A stretch of DNA of 18,809 nucleotides. It comes from Amoebophrya sp. AT5.2 (lineage: Eukaryota; Sar; Dinophyceae; Syndiniales; Amoebophryaceae). The translations under genes were made by a program, and so were the position numbers. The notes under the pieces were generated by a model. The model worked only from the letters and a program-made list of their open reading frames with translations. It did not search any database and was not told the DNA's origin. This document shows positions 1-9,700 of this stretch, in pieces. Position 1 is the first letter of the stretch, and each line of letters begins with the position of its first letter. Location of the stretch: assembly GCA_005223375.1 (NCBI GenBank), contig RXOD01004727.1, forward strand, positions 1 to 18,809, written 5' to 3'.

Positions 1-24
1 TGGGTATGGCTATGGGTATGGCTG
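1..24. repeat. 12-base tandem repeat, two copies
   Basis: The unit TGGGTATGGCTA is followed directly by TGGGTATGGCTG, one base different. It sits at the window edge, so the array may be longer upstream. One frame reads alternating Gly-Tyr, but I cannot show that it is translated. Confidence 0.7.
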
Positions 25-123
25 TGCGCGTTCGACACGGAATGCCATCGCACCAGTGTGCTTGCTGTTTTGTTTGTGCGCCATGATCCAGGGCGTTCGC
101 CCGGAAATGGTCCAGCCAGCAAG

Positions 124-814
124 GGAGAACTCGGGCCCCCCCCCTATCTCGACATCCCAACAGGTATGGTGGTGAAGGCGGCGGATGGCAGCGTGGTTCC
201 TGGCGGCTACCGCGAAACGCCGCTGCGGCTCGGTGAGAAGTCGGACCCCTGGTTCGTACCCATCGTGCACTACACGTCCGCCGGGGAGAAGCAGGACATC
301 CTGGTGAAGTGGGGGTGCACGAAGCCGCCACAGGGAAACGTCAACTTCGTCGAGGTACTCCCGGGCTCTATCGAGTAGTAGCCTACTTCTGCTTCTAGCG
401 TTACACACTGACTCCCACTCCTCGACCGCTCGCTCGCGAAACAGGTTCTTTCCCGCGAGCCGAAGGTGGACTACACGGTGGTGATTGAGGCGGTCTCGCA
501 CCTGATGCAGGAGGGCGACGAGGTCACGCCGGTGATCGAGTTCCTGCGCCCTGTCAGCCAAGACTCGTGCCAGATGCGTAGCCTGCCCTGGGGAGATGGA
601 GGCGCGACGGGGACGCACCTGTGCCGGGGACCGGAGTGCGACGAAAACGCCATGGACGTGGATGGCGGCGGGCAATCTAAGATTGGGCGCGCACTTGCTG
701 GTGTCCATCTCGACTCCCGGCCATATTTCGGGCCCGCTCATATTTAGGGCCCGCCGCTGCAGTGCCGCTGGGGGCACCATCGCGCTGGTGCTGTTGCCGT
801 GGCTGCTTCGCTAG
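124..814 (+). CDS. 3' part of an unrecognised multi-exon gene with a hydrophobic C-terminus
   Basis: I do not recognise this protein family. Two exons join cleanly in phase 0. The first runs from about 124 (after AAG; the frame is open to base 1, so the 5' end is unresolved) to 354, ending NFVE before GTACTC. The second starts at 445 after ACAG and reads VLSREPKVDYTVVIEAV. The second exon carries a Cys-containing stretch, LCRGPECDEN, near 618-651, and then becomes Gly-rich. Where it ends is unclear (GT at 657 or 700). A likely last exon around 752-814 reads SAAGGTIALVLLPWLLR then TAG: small residues followed by a short hydrophobic tail, as in a C-terminal membrane helix or a GPI-attachment signal. 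That would suggest a membrane-attached protein, which is inference. A related segment lies downstream at 1235-1360. Confidence 0.5.
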
Positions 815-1234
815 GGAGGAGATGTTATTAAGACTACCGAAAGGTGGCGCCCGTATTGGGGCCCCAAGGGTGGCGGCGTGCCCCGAGGATGCTGATCGCT
901 CTCTGGTTCCATCCTCCCGCCCACACACATATAAATGCTGTAGAGTGACCCGTGCTGCCGCTGGGCGGCCCGGGGGTGGTCGGAAACCAAACAGCTGCGC
1001 TTGGTTCGTGCGCGATGACCTCCGGGCCGCCCGATCGTAAGGCATCAGGGCCAGCCTTTTCCACGTCCCCGCCCGGCCCCTGTAAATTAGCTGAAGTCGA
1101 ACCGCGTAGCACGCGCGCAGCACGGCTTCTTGCTGTCAAATTTGGTTCCGCGCGCATTGTGCTGCCCGAAATCTCCTGCTGTGTTGGTTATCGTGTGCGT
1201 CGCGTGGTCCTCGTGGTGGATATAGCCCGTGTGA
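815..1234. other. Apparently non-coding stretch between two related gene pieces
   Basis: Several open frames cross this stretch on both strands, but none shows a recognisable domain. A TATAAA-like string occurs near 929-934, with no gene start just downstream to support a promoter call. It may be an intron if the segment at 1235-1360 belongs to the upstream gene. Confidence 0.4.
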
Positions 1235-1360
1235 AATCGCAAGTGCGCGCCTCCGTTCTGTAAAGATGCACGCGAAGGCGGGCTCGACATGGGTGCGGAT
1301 CTATGCAAAGGGCCGGACTGCTCGGAGAACCGGAAAGGGGGCCAGACGATCATGATTTAG
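1235..1360 (+). pseudogene. Fragment or exon related to the Cys-containing segment of the upstream gene
   Basis: The frame opens after a TGA at 1232-1234 and ends with TAG at 1358-1360. It reads GADLCKGPDCSENRKGGQT, which matches GTHLCRGPECDEN plus the following GGGQSKI of the upstream gene: LC, basic residue, GP, acidic residue, C, then E-N and GGQ are kept. No other part of that gene is visible here. It is therefore either a decayed tandem duplicate or a further exon of the same gene carrying a second copy of the motif. The stop sits 18 codons after the second Cys. Confidence 0.4.
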
Positions 1361-2096
1361 GCGGACAAATGAAGCAGATCAGCACACCCGGACTCCCACA
1401 TTTAATTCTGCACCCACATGTAATTCTGCAGCACACGAATGCTAGTCGTGGACAAACTATCGTCCCGCAACTCTGAGCCTCATTATAAGTTCAAAAACTA
1501 ATGACACAAGTACAAGAAGCATCTCACGTTGTGGCGCCCACCGGCTTAACGATGGCATCTCAAGTGATGCAGGCCAAACAAATCTAATGACGTCAGCTCG
1601 AGAGGTGCAAGCGCCTGGAGCCTGATGGACTTCTAAAAGCATCTATCTGGCTACTGCTCGGAGCCCACACCTAACGACCGAAAGTAGACGTACACGGGCA
1701 CCAGTCCCTTGTGGCAGGTGGCCGCACCACGGAGCGGAGACTTTTCTCGGTGAGAAATAAGGAACGAAAGACCACCGCACAAAAACAAAGTATTCAGATG
1801 GGCGCCGCAATTCCCTCTGCCGAGGAATTCAGCCTCAGCCGCCGTCTGTGGGCCGCCCGATGAGAGGCAAAAACTTGCTGTTTTTGTGTCCGTTTCTTTT
1901 CCGCTCTTGATGCAACGGCGTTGGAGTCGAGTGCTTGTTGGCTTTCGGTCTGAACGCCAAAACACCGGGGGCCAGGCAACCTAAATAAAAGAGTGAAGCG
2001 CCATTTTCCCGTAGGTACAACTACTATAGCGGTACAGAAGTGAGTCGAGCAAGTGACACTGAGAGCGAGCGCTAGAACTATCGAACACAAAGCAAA
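1361..2096. other. Intergenic stretch upstream of the poly-Q exon
   Basis: No coding domain is visible. It contains the 18-base tandem repeat at 1395-1430 and an AATAAA at about 1983-1988. The minus-strand open frames over 1457-2252 have no recognisable domain, and their Leu run is only the antisense of the CAG repeat. Confidence 0.5.
1395..1430. repeat. 18-base tandem repeat, two copies
   Basis: CCCACATTTAATTCTGCA (1395-1412) is followed directly by CCCACATGTAATTCTGCA (1413-1430), with one mismatch. Nothing coding is visible around it. Confidence 0.85.
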
Positions 2097-2615
2097 ATGG
2101 CATTTCTGTGGAACGCTCTGGGGCAGCAGCAGCAGCAGCAGCAGCAGCCTCTCAGCGCTGAGCCCGCCGGTCACCGGCGTATGTCCGGTCCTCGCCTCTC
2201 CGTCGACGGGGACAAGATGCTGAACGCCTTCCGCGACCATGTCTCCAAGCACTCGACGCTTCCCCGCGTGGAGAAGCCGGGGGAGGTACTACATTTAATT
2301 CAAACACACCCATGATCAATATCCCTTCCTTCCTTGTGCGAGACTGGAACTCATAACATGAAAATGAAACTACAAGAACGCAGAGCCTGCTCGCGTCCAA
2401 GTAAGTTGTGGAGTTCCTGAGAAAAAATGCTTATCCATCTTCACGCCTGACACATACAGGGCTCCTCCTCTACAGGCAGCTCGTTGCCGTCTACTGCGGC
2501 CAGCGCGAATGCCTCTACGACGGAAGCCGGCATCCACCTCCGCAAGCAGTTCGCGCAGCCGGCGCCATTTACGAAAAACCCTTTCAGCCATGCGAACCAG
2601 CCACCTGCCCGATAG
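2097..2615 (+). CDS. Poly-glutamine, Ser/Ala-rich exons (small gene or 5' end of the MOB gene)
   Basis: Three exons join in phase 0 with GT-AG introns: 2097-2285, starting at an ATG in the context CAAAATGG; a 24-base micro-exon at 2377-2400, before a strong GTAAGT; and 2460-2612, after ACATACAG, ending at TAG 2613-2615. The protein begins MAFLWNALG followed by eight Gln from a pure CAG run. It ends in a disordered-looking Ser/Thr/Ala tail containing an NPF motif, which binds EH domains in endocytic proteins. If it ends here the product is about 122 residues with no known domain. It may instead be an N-terminal extension of the MOB protein that starts just downstream: MOB1 proteins often begin with a similar short Met-x-Phe-Leu stretch, but no clear donor joins the two. 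The micro-exon is tentative. Confidence 0.45.
2124..2147 (+). repeat. CAG trinucleotide repeat, 8 units
   Basis: Eight uninterrupted CAG codons encode poly-Gln near the N-terminus of the predicted protein. Such pure runs are prone to length change. Confidence 0.95.
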
Positions 2616-2850
2616 TTCTGTAGCCGAAGATAGCAGACGGCATATTAAACACGGCAGGAGTGCGCAGCCGACTGGGAGGGCAGCAAAGGCCCCTTCAGCA
2701 TACTTTCAGACGGAGACGAGGAGGAGGCGCGCGCTGCTCCCCTTTGCCCGCGCACCCTCCTGCACCTATTTAAGTTTGCACCGGCCCCACTGTTTTTTAT
2801 CGTTTTTTGGCCCCAAAACATTGCGTCTTGTATGTTTAGGGCGTAATCGT

Positions 2851-5800
2851 ATGGCTGAACGGGGCACACCGCTCCGGCAGAAGGAGCAGGCACTGAAGGT
2901 GAATCTGAAGGCCTCCGCCCAGCAGGTTGACCGCAGCTTCCTCGCCGGTAACCGCGAGTTCGGGTTCCTCGCGAAAAAAACCGGGCTCAACCACGGCCTG
3001 CACCCGCTGTACGAAGGGCCCGAGAACAAACGCTATGGAGGGAGGGAATTCTCAAAACAATCTGAACTAACACCAGATGAGAGAGCCGGCTACATCCGTG
3101 GCAGCTATTGTAGTTTGCAGTAGCAGTTGGGCTATGGACGCCGATGGCTGACGTAGAGGCCGCCATCTTCTCGCGGCGGCTTTACTTGTCGTCTTCTGTT
3201 GTCGCCTCGTAGCTGCCGTTGGAAAAGGCGCCAGGGACAGAGGGCGTGGCAGGATTTTGTGCGGGGGCTAGGCAAAGATTCCGCTGGACAGCGTAGGCGG
3301 CCGGGTTTGCCTTCTCTTCCTGGTAAAGCAGAAGCCACTAGTAGTAGACTTGGATCTGGCCTCCGATTTGGAAGTTGACACCTTAACGATCGGCGCGAAT
3401 CCGTGCACACCTTGTACGAGGGCACCGTGATCGCCGAAATCCAGAAATCCGTCAAAAAGCCGGAGAACGTGTCTCGGAACCTCTGGCTCGCGAACAACTT
3501 CGTCAAGATGTTCAAGGAGGTATAGCCATTACCTTAAAAACTAGATCCTACCACCTTGGGGGCCGACATGGATGCCGGAAGAATTGAGGGAACATCCGGA
3601 GAAAAGCCCGGCGGCCCAGTTTTGGAAACCTCGGAGAACACGCAACAGACACAACAAAACGGTAGGAAACGGGGGCGGAGCCGTTTCGGATGTGCTTGAT
3701 TTTGTTCCCAACCGGTGGCGCCACTGGTCTCCCACAAAATGCAGGACCGCAGAGACGGCAACTCCCATCAAAAGGGCCGCCGGCCGGTGGCCTGCCGCTT
3801 CCGTCCTGTTCTATGATCGAAACCGGCACAAAGAAAAGCGAAGGGGCGAACGAAGGGGAAAGGGCCCAGCTCTCCATCGGTCGGCCCCCAGACTCCTCCT
3901 TCGTCTTTCGGCTGCTTCGTGGAGTTTCGTTGCGCATTCTTCTACACCAAAAGAGCCGTTTTTTATCTATCGATCAAAACCCATGACAGGTCAGCATGGT
4001 GTCCACATTTCTCACGGCGGGCTGCTGCACGGAGCAATCGTGTCCGGTGATGCGAGCGGGAACGCACAACTACCTCTGGCAGGATCATCACCTTACAACG
4101 ATGAAGCTAGCTACCAGAGGTTCTGCCGCTAACACTTTACCACGCGGCCTCTATGAATATTAGTAGCGCATCTCTATGCACTTAGCGCCCCCCTGCTTTT
4201 GATATCAAGTTCGCAGACAGCGTCTCTCGCCGCACTTCCGTTAGACTAAGCCAGACCTAGACTGCCGATGACCCTCTCCGCGAAAACTGATCAGCATTGG
4301 CCAGTCAATGTGCGCGGAGAGGGGGCGCAGTCGTGATAACAGTTGCAAAACATTTCCGGGCCAATTCCGTCTTTAGGGAAAGAATGTGAGGCCGGACCGC
4401 CTCCGACTCCTGGACAGCAAAAAGTAGAGGATCAGACAGAGGACCACCATCTGGCCACCCATCACTAGCACGGAATAGTGCAAATAGCGGCTGCCGACCA
4501 CTGGTTCAGCCACCTCCTCTGGTAGCGGGGCCTCTTCCATACGAACGGACGGGACGGTCACCGCCGGCGTGCAGCTATCCGCGCCGAAGTACATTAAGGG
4601 CGTGCTGGACACCGCCCAGCGCTTCCTCAACGACCCGCGCGTTTTCCCCACCCAGTCGGGCGCCCCGTTCCCCGAGTGTTTCGCAGAGCTGGTAAGAGTT
4701 TGCATCCCGTAGCGATTCTGGACTTGCTTTTCGTGGACGGCGCGTGCTCCGCTTCGTTTACTTTCAGGTCAAGTTAGTATGGCGACAGCCGTGGGGCACA
4801 GGAACCGAGACAGAGAAATCCGACGCCAGCCTCGCCTTGAATCTGGGGCGGCGTCCGAGTCAACCGCAAACAGCCGCCGCGCGCCGCAGGGAATCGCCTT
4901 GGGCCCTGCGGTGGCCGCCTAGCGGGTTGCAGCGTCGGTTAGGAAAGATTCTAGCACCCTGGTGGGGGTTCGATCTGGGCCAGGCCACCAGAAAAGAACG
5001 CAGGCGTACCGCATTAGTTGCTTAGCTCCGCCGACCTGAGAAGGGGCACGTCCAGCGGTCATGGGCGAGGTGAGCAAAGGAGCTTCTAATCGGGGCCAGG
5101 GAAAAATTGCGCGCCGCATTAGTTCCGTAGCTTTGCCGATCCAACACGAAGTCTATTTACCGCGAACCGTGCCCAAACGGAGGGGGGATGAGCCATCGGT
5201 AAGCGGCCTCGAGGCGGGGACAGCTGGTCGGCAACTTCGCAGGAAGTCTCGATTTTTGGCTAACCGTACTCAAGTGCAATGGAGGGATACGCCATCGAAT
5301 TCGATCACAGGTTGGTCCCGTCATGCGCCGCTTTTTCCGATGCTACTGTCACTTCTACCGGCACCACCTGCACCAGATGGAGGAACTGAGCATCGAGAAG
5401 CGCGTCCGCTTCTGTGCAGCGTTCTGCAGCCTCTTCTGCCTCGAGCACGACATCTGCACGGCCGTGGAGTACGATTAGCGCGGGAGCCTCTCGCCTCGTC
5501 TTGCCGCGGCTCTCAATTTGTCTGAGAGAAGCAAAAACCGCTGTCGCTTCGCATCAGCCCGCTGAATCAGTCGCAGAGGCAAAATTCTTCTAGGTGCGTC
5601 GGCGTCTCGAACTCCTTCCTGATCCTGTCTAGTACTTAAGTACGTTTAGGGCCCGCAGAAACATGAATCGAGGGCCCAGTAAGGGGCTAGCGCGTAGGTT
5701 TGTTTGAAATTTGTTTGATAAGTAACTGTTTTGCGGGCAAGACGCGGGACCCCGCGAACGGGAGACCATCCAGCCCCTGATCGACACCTGGGTCAAAGAA

Positions 5801-5857
5801 GCGGAGCAGGAGGCGGGGAAAGTGGACAGCAAGGCAACGTCGTCGACGTCGTCGTAA
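2851..5857 (+). CDS. MOB-family kinase activator, multi-exon
   Basis: MOB proteins bind and activate NDR/LATS-type kinases that control mitotic exit and growth. The exons follow MOB1 in order. 2851-3018: N-terminal part starting MAERG. 3421-3519: WLANNFVKMFKE, matching the WIAVNTVDFFNQ region. 3990-4119: CCTEQSCPVMRAG then NYLW, matching the CTxxxCPVM zinc loop and YxYxW. 4510-4691: LSAPKYI and FPTQSGAPFPECF, matching SAPKYI and FPSKIGVPFPKNF. 5311-5463: RRFFRCYCHFYRHH, matching the RVYAHIYHQH helix. About 5765-5857: TIQPLIDTWV, then a Ser/Thr tail and TAA. Both zinc Cys and both zinc His are present, so the fold should be intact. The introns at 3520-3989 and 4692-5310 are clean GT-AG in phase 0. 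The first junction, the 4119/4510 junction and the last junction are uncertain: canonical choices insert or drop residues. The true start codon is also uncertain. Confidence 0.85.
3711..3728. repeat. 18-base near-perfect palindrome in a MOB intron
   Basis: ACCGGTGGCGCCACTGGT reads the same on the other strand except for one mismatched pair. It lies inside the GT-AG intron 3520-3989 and could form a short hairpin. No function is evident. Confidence 0.6.
4272..4323. repeat. Inverted repeat with 11-base arms in a MOB intron
   Basis: CCCTCTCCGCG at 4272-4282 pairs perfectly with CGCGGAGAGGG at 4313-4323 across a 30-base loop. The loop holds a smaller ACTG...CAGT pairing. It lies in the intron between the zinc-loop exon and the SAPKYI exon, so it could fold in the pre-mRNA or be the trace of an inserted element. 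Confidence 0.8.
5632..5643. repeat. 12-base perfect palindrome
   Basis: GTACTTAAGTAC is perfectly self-complementary. It lies in the intron before the last MOB exon. It may be chance. Confidence 0.5.
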
Positions 5858-6701
5858 GGCTGGCTGCCCTGGCGGTGGATTCAAATATTGTGGCGATGGA
5901 GACGCACTCTCGGAGCCGGGCTCGCCGCCTATAGTGGAGAGGCTATTCTGACGAAACAGAAACACCAGTGAGAATAACAGCCAGCCATAACGCCACAGCG
6001 TTTCTGCAACAAGCAAGCAACAAGCAAGCAACCAGCTTCAAGCAACGTACAGAACCTATCTCAAGTAAAGCCGAAGCATTCAGGCCGTAGAGTAACAGTT
6101 AAACGACAGTAGACAAACGCATTTGGTGCGCAGTGTTGTATAGTACGCTAAAGCTAGCACGAGTATTTACCGAGCACGAAGGCGCCCAGCGCAACAATGT
6201 ACACAGGGCCGGATCGTGCTGCCACATAGATATGCACGGCTAAATCTAAATGACGATCAATGCTGGGCACTGCTTCCGAATGCACGCGAGCGCAAGGGCA
6301 AGGCCATGCGCTATTTATTAGTGGCGAAGAGTAAGTAGAAGTGTAAAATTGAACGGCGACGACCGCTGACTGTTTGCACAGCTTCTCGTGCGGACTGTGT
6401 ACAGACTTTTTCTTCGCATGAAGAACACCCCATCGGCTGTGTCACCGTGAAAGCGCACAACCCCCCGCGTTCGTGGCTGTTCCTGAGACGAATGCTGCGC
6501 TGGCACTGTTCGTTTCTGCTTCCAAAACTTTTCGAGAAAGATGTTGGCCCGATGTATATGCAACGAGACGTCATGTCCGAAGCAGCTTCCCGGCCGGGCG
6601 ACCACGTCTACTCAAAAACTGTGAAATCCAGCAAAGCCATGTGGTCCCACATAGCGAGACGCCGTCGCCCTGCTCATTAAAAGGCAGAAATAGGTTCCAA
6701 C
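5858..6701. other. Intergenic stretch between the MOB and GH2 genes
   Basis: No conserved coding sequence is visible on either strand. It contains the AACAAGCAAGC repeats near 6008-6032. Short open frames around 6311-6680 on both strands resemble nothing known. It presumably holds the 3' end of the MOB transcript and the promoter of the GH2 gene, but I see no clear signal for either. Confidence 0.5.
6008..6032. repeat. 11-base tandem repeat, two and a bit copies
   Basis: AACAAGCAAGC occurs twice end to end (6008-6018, 6019-6029), then AAC. Further AAGCAAC strings follow near 6041. This is simple-sequence DNA downstream of the MOB stop codon. Confidence 0.8.
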
Positions 6702-9700
6702 ATGTCGCGCTCCGGCTGGAGGTCTCGCGGACCTCTGGCAAGGACAAAAAAATCCGCGTTTTCGCGCACGCGACCCACCTTCAGCTCGGGATCCGTGGCG
6801 CAGCGTCTTCGGCGCGGGCTTTGCGGTTTGCTTGTCCTCGACGTCACCGGCCCACGCTGTTTACTAACCACCGCCGCACCGCTGTCGAGGACCGAAGGAA
6901 AAGAACTCCCCGCCAGAGACCAACCGCCCAGGCGCCGCATTCCGCTCGACGCCCTCGAGTGGCGCTTCTGTGTGGAGGGGGACGACGAATACTGCCCGGC
7001 CGTAGACTTTCTGCACGAGACGCAGGCGGCCCCGCACTCTTGGACAGCGATCCGGCTCCCGCACGACTTCCTAGCAAGCGTAGCGCCGGTGTCCACCGGC
7101 GACGTCGCGCACGGCTTCCGCCCCTTCAAACGAGCCTGGTACAAAGTACGAGTGCCGGTAATAGGAGCACCCCCGGCCGAGGGTCTGCAGCTGAGCTTTG
7201 ACGGCGTGGCGTGGCGGAGTGTGGTGTGGGTCGACGGGGTACGTGCGGCTGAACACTGGTCCGCGTACACTCCCTTCACGGTGGACATTCCGCCACAAAG
7301 TTGGGCTAGCAGCGAGAGTGCTGCGGCAGGAACGCGTGTCGAAAGCCCCTCTGAAACCAACGCTGAAACCCGCGTCCAACGCTGGCTAAACGTGACGGTC
7401 GCCGTCGACAGCACGCCCAGCTTCGAGCACAAGCCGAATCCAGCCGATGGAAGCTGGTGGTACGACGGCGGCGGCATCTACCGGAACGTGTTTTTACAGG
7501 TTTTTGCGGACAGATGCCGCATTGCGGAATACGGCGTTTACCTGCCGGCACTGGTGGAGGGAAAAATTTCGAGAAACGGAAACAAGGAGGTAGTGGCCGA
7601 GGCCGGCCGCGTATTTGCTGAGGTAGAACTGACGAAAGACTGCGCAGGCCGGGCGGCCGTCGGGGAGACGGAGCTGGCGGTGCGTATCCAACTTCGCGGG
7701 CCGCTTTTCGGGGCAGGTAGAGATGCCGTTGCCATAGAAAAACAAATTCTAGAAGACCCTCGCAGGACCACGCAGGAAGGCACGGAACAGGGTTTGCGAC
7801 GTGCGGACGGCGACGCCAGCTCTTCGCTGCCGGACGGCGATCCTAAACCGGCCGGCACCGTCGTCGAGGAGGCAACGCAAACTCTGCGCATTTCGGAATC
7901 CTTCGATCCCGAACAACCGAAAGTCCGGCTGCAGCTGTCTGTGCGCAACCCCTCGCTCTGGGACGGCGCGCGGAGTCCCGCCTTGTATCGGGCGGAAGTG
8001 TCTTTGCTTTCGGTGAACACATCACACGCGGCCGAACAGCTACTACAAGAACCAGCAGCGGGAAACGGAAACCCCCCCGAAACTACTGCCCCCGGTCGTC
8101 TCCTGTTGGATTCCGTGACCGAGCAGTTCGGGTTCCGGCGATTCCACTGGGACGCAGACCTCGGGTTCTTTCTGAACGACCGCCCGTTCAAGATCCAGGG
8201 TTTCGCCAACCACCAGGACTTCGCCGGCGTCGGGGTCGCGGTGCCCGATTCCCTGCAGGACTACCGGGTGGCGGGGGTGATGCAGGGGCAGCTCTCCGCG
8301 AACGCGTGGCGGACCGCGCACAACCCGGCGACGCCCGCGCTGCTCGACGCCTGCGACCGGTGGGGCATGCTGGTGTGGGCGGAAAACCATCGGAACAAGA
8401 TCGCGCCGGCCTCGTACTTGCAGGACCTGCAGACCATGATCCGACGCGACCGAAACCGTGCGAGCATCTTCGTGTGGTCGGTCTGCAACGAGCGGCTCTG
8501 CTGCCCCGGGCAGACGACAGCGACCACCAACTGTAACTTTGGCGACGACGCCGTCGTCGACACGGCATATGTTGGGGCCAGCTATGTTGTCGAATGGAGC
8601 TAATTTTAAGATCGGGCGAGACGATACGAAAACGGGGGGCCCGGGCTCTCACTTGGGCAGCCCGGCGCGACAAAGATGAGGCGTGGGAGTGAGGGAAGGC
8701 GGTCTCGGGGTATCGCATGCCGCGCAGCCTCACGGGCTGCGGATTCTCAGACACGGGCGCCCCAATGGTGGCCCAAAGTTTTCCCGCTAGTTCTGAGCGG
8801 GCGCCGCGGCCCCCCGCGCACCCCGTCGGCCTTCCCAAATTCGTAGGCTTTTGCATTTCGCTCCGTGGCACTCCGTCCCTAGGTCCGTAGGCTTCCAGCA
8901 CCTGGTGGTGGCCCGAGGGTGGCGCATGGGCGCCGCCAGTCGCGGATCCCGGGTTGGAGTTTCGAGGGCTGGCTGCCCGGATTAGAATCCAACGCATTCG
9001 CGTCGGGCTTTGGGGGTTTGTGCGATGGATGGAGCCAGCGAAGCGGGATGTGGCGCTCGCCGTCCCGTCCCGTCGAAGCCTCAGGCGCGGCGGAATCGGA
9101 CGGCCGGTGCGGTGGGATGGGATCCAACCGCAGAGGCAGCGAAAAGCGCTGCGCGGCGACTTCGATTTTTTAATGGCTCTGCCTTCGTCATGGCTGTGCC
9201 CCTGCTATTCACAAAAAAACATAATTGCGGAAATCCGTGCCCTCGATCCGTTGGAGAAGGGCCAGCGACCCATTTCTGCGGCCTGCAATAGCGACAGCCT
9301 GGAAAATGCGAAGCCTTTCCTCAGCCTCCTGGACGTGATCGGCATCAACTACCACGTGCACACCTACGACACAGTGAGGGCCATTTTCCCCGGCAAACCC
9401 ATGATCGTGTCCGAGGCCAGCTCCGACTACAGCACGCGTGGCGAGTACAAAACAAGTGCGCAAAAAAAGTACGTCAGCAGCTTCGACACCGAATTTCCTC
9501 CATGGGGTAGCACTGCCGAGGACAGTTGGTGCACCGTCTCGGAGCGGCCGTTTGTCGCTGGGCAATTCTACTGGACCGGGTTTGACTACCGCGGCGAGCC
9601 CACGCCGTTCTGGGAGTGGCCGAGTGTGAACTCGCACTTCGGCAACGTCGACCTGGCCGGCTTCGCCAAGGATAATGCGTGGTACCACAAGGCGGTCTTC

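Noticed and set aside
923..950. TATAAA-like string as a promoter
   Set aside because: No supported gene starts just downstream, and a single TATAAA in an AT-containing patch is expected by chance.
2509..3123. Long + strand open frame of 204 codons as one continuous coding region
   Set aside because: Only its end (from 2851) reads like the MOB N-terminal region. The first part is Arg/Ser-rich, overlaps a better frame at 2460-2612, and crosses AT-rich, intron-like sequence at 2760-2850.
3572..4132. 186-codon + strand open frame
   Set aside because: It lies mostly inside the MOB intron 3520-3989 and is out of frame with the conserved zinc-loop exon at 3990-4119.
4373..4705. Minus-strand 110-codon frame ending in a hydrophobic helix-like stretch
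   Set aside because: It is antisense to a conserved MOB exon and an intron. The hydrophobic run is likely chance.
4955..4985. GGGTTCGATCTGG resembling a tRNA T-arm
   Set aside because: No matching acceptor stem, D-arm or anticodon arm could be found around it.
6677..7477. Minus-strand open frames opposite the GH2 gene, also at 7538-8209 and 8188-8997
   Set aside because: They are antisense shadows of GC-rich coding sequence with no recognisable domain.
8954..9213. 5' part of the second GH2 open frame as coding sequence
   Set aside because: It shows no GH2 similarity, is Arg-rich and repetitive, and precedes the point where homology resumes; it is better read as intron.
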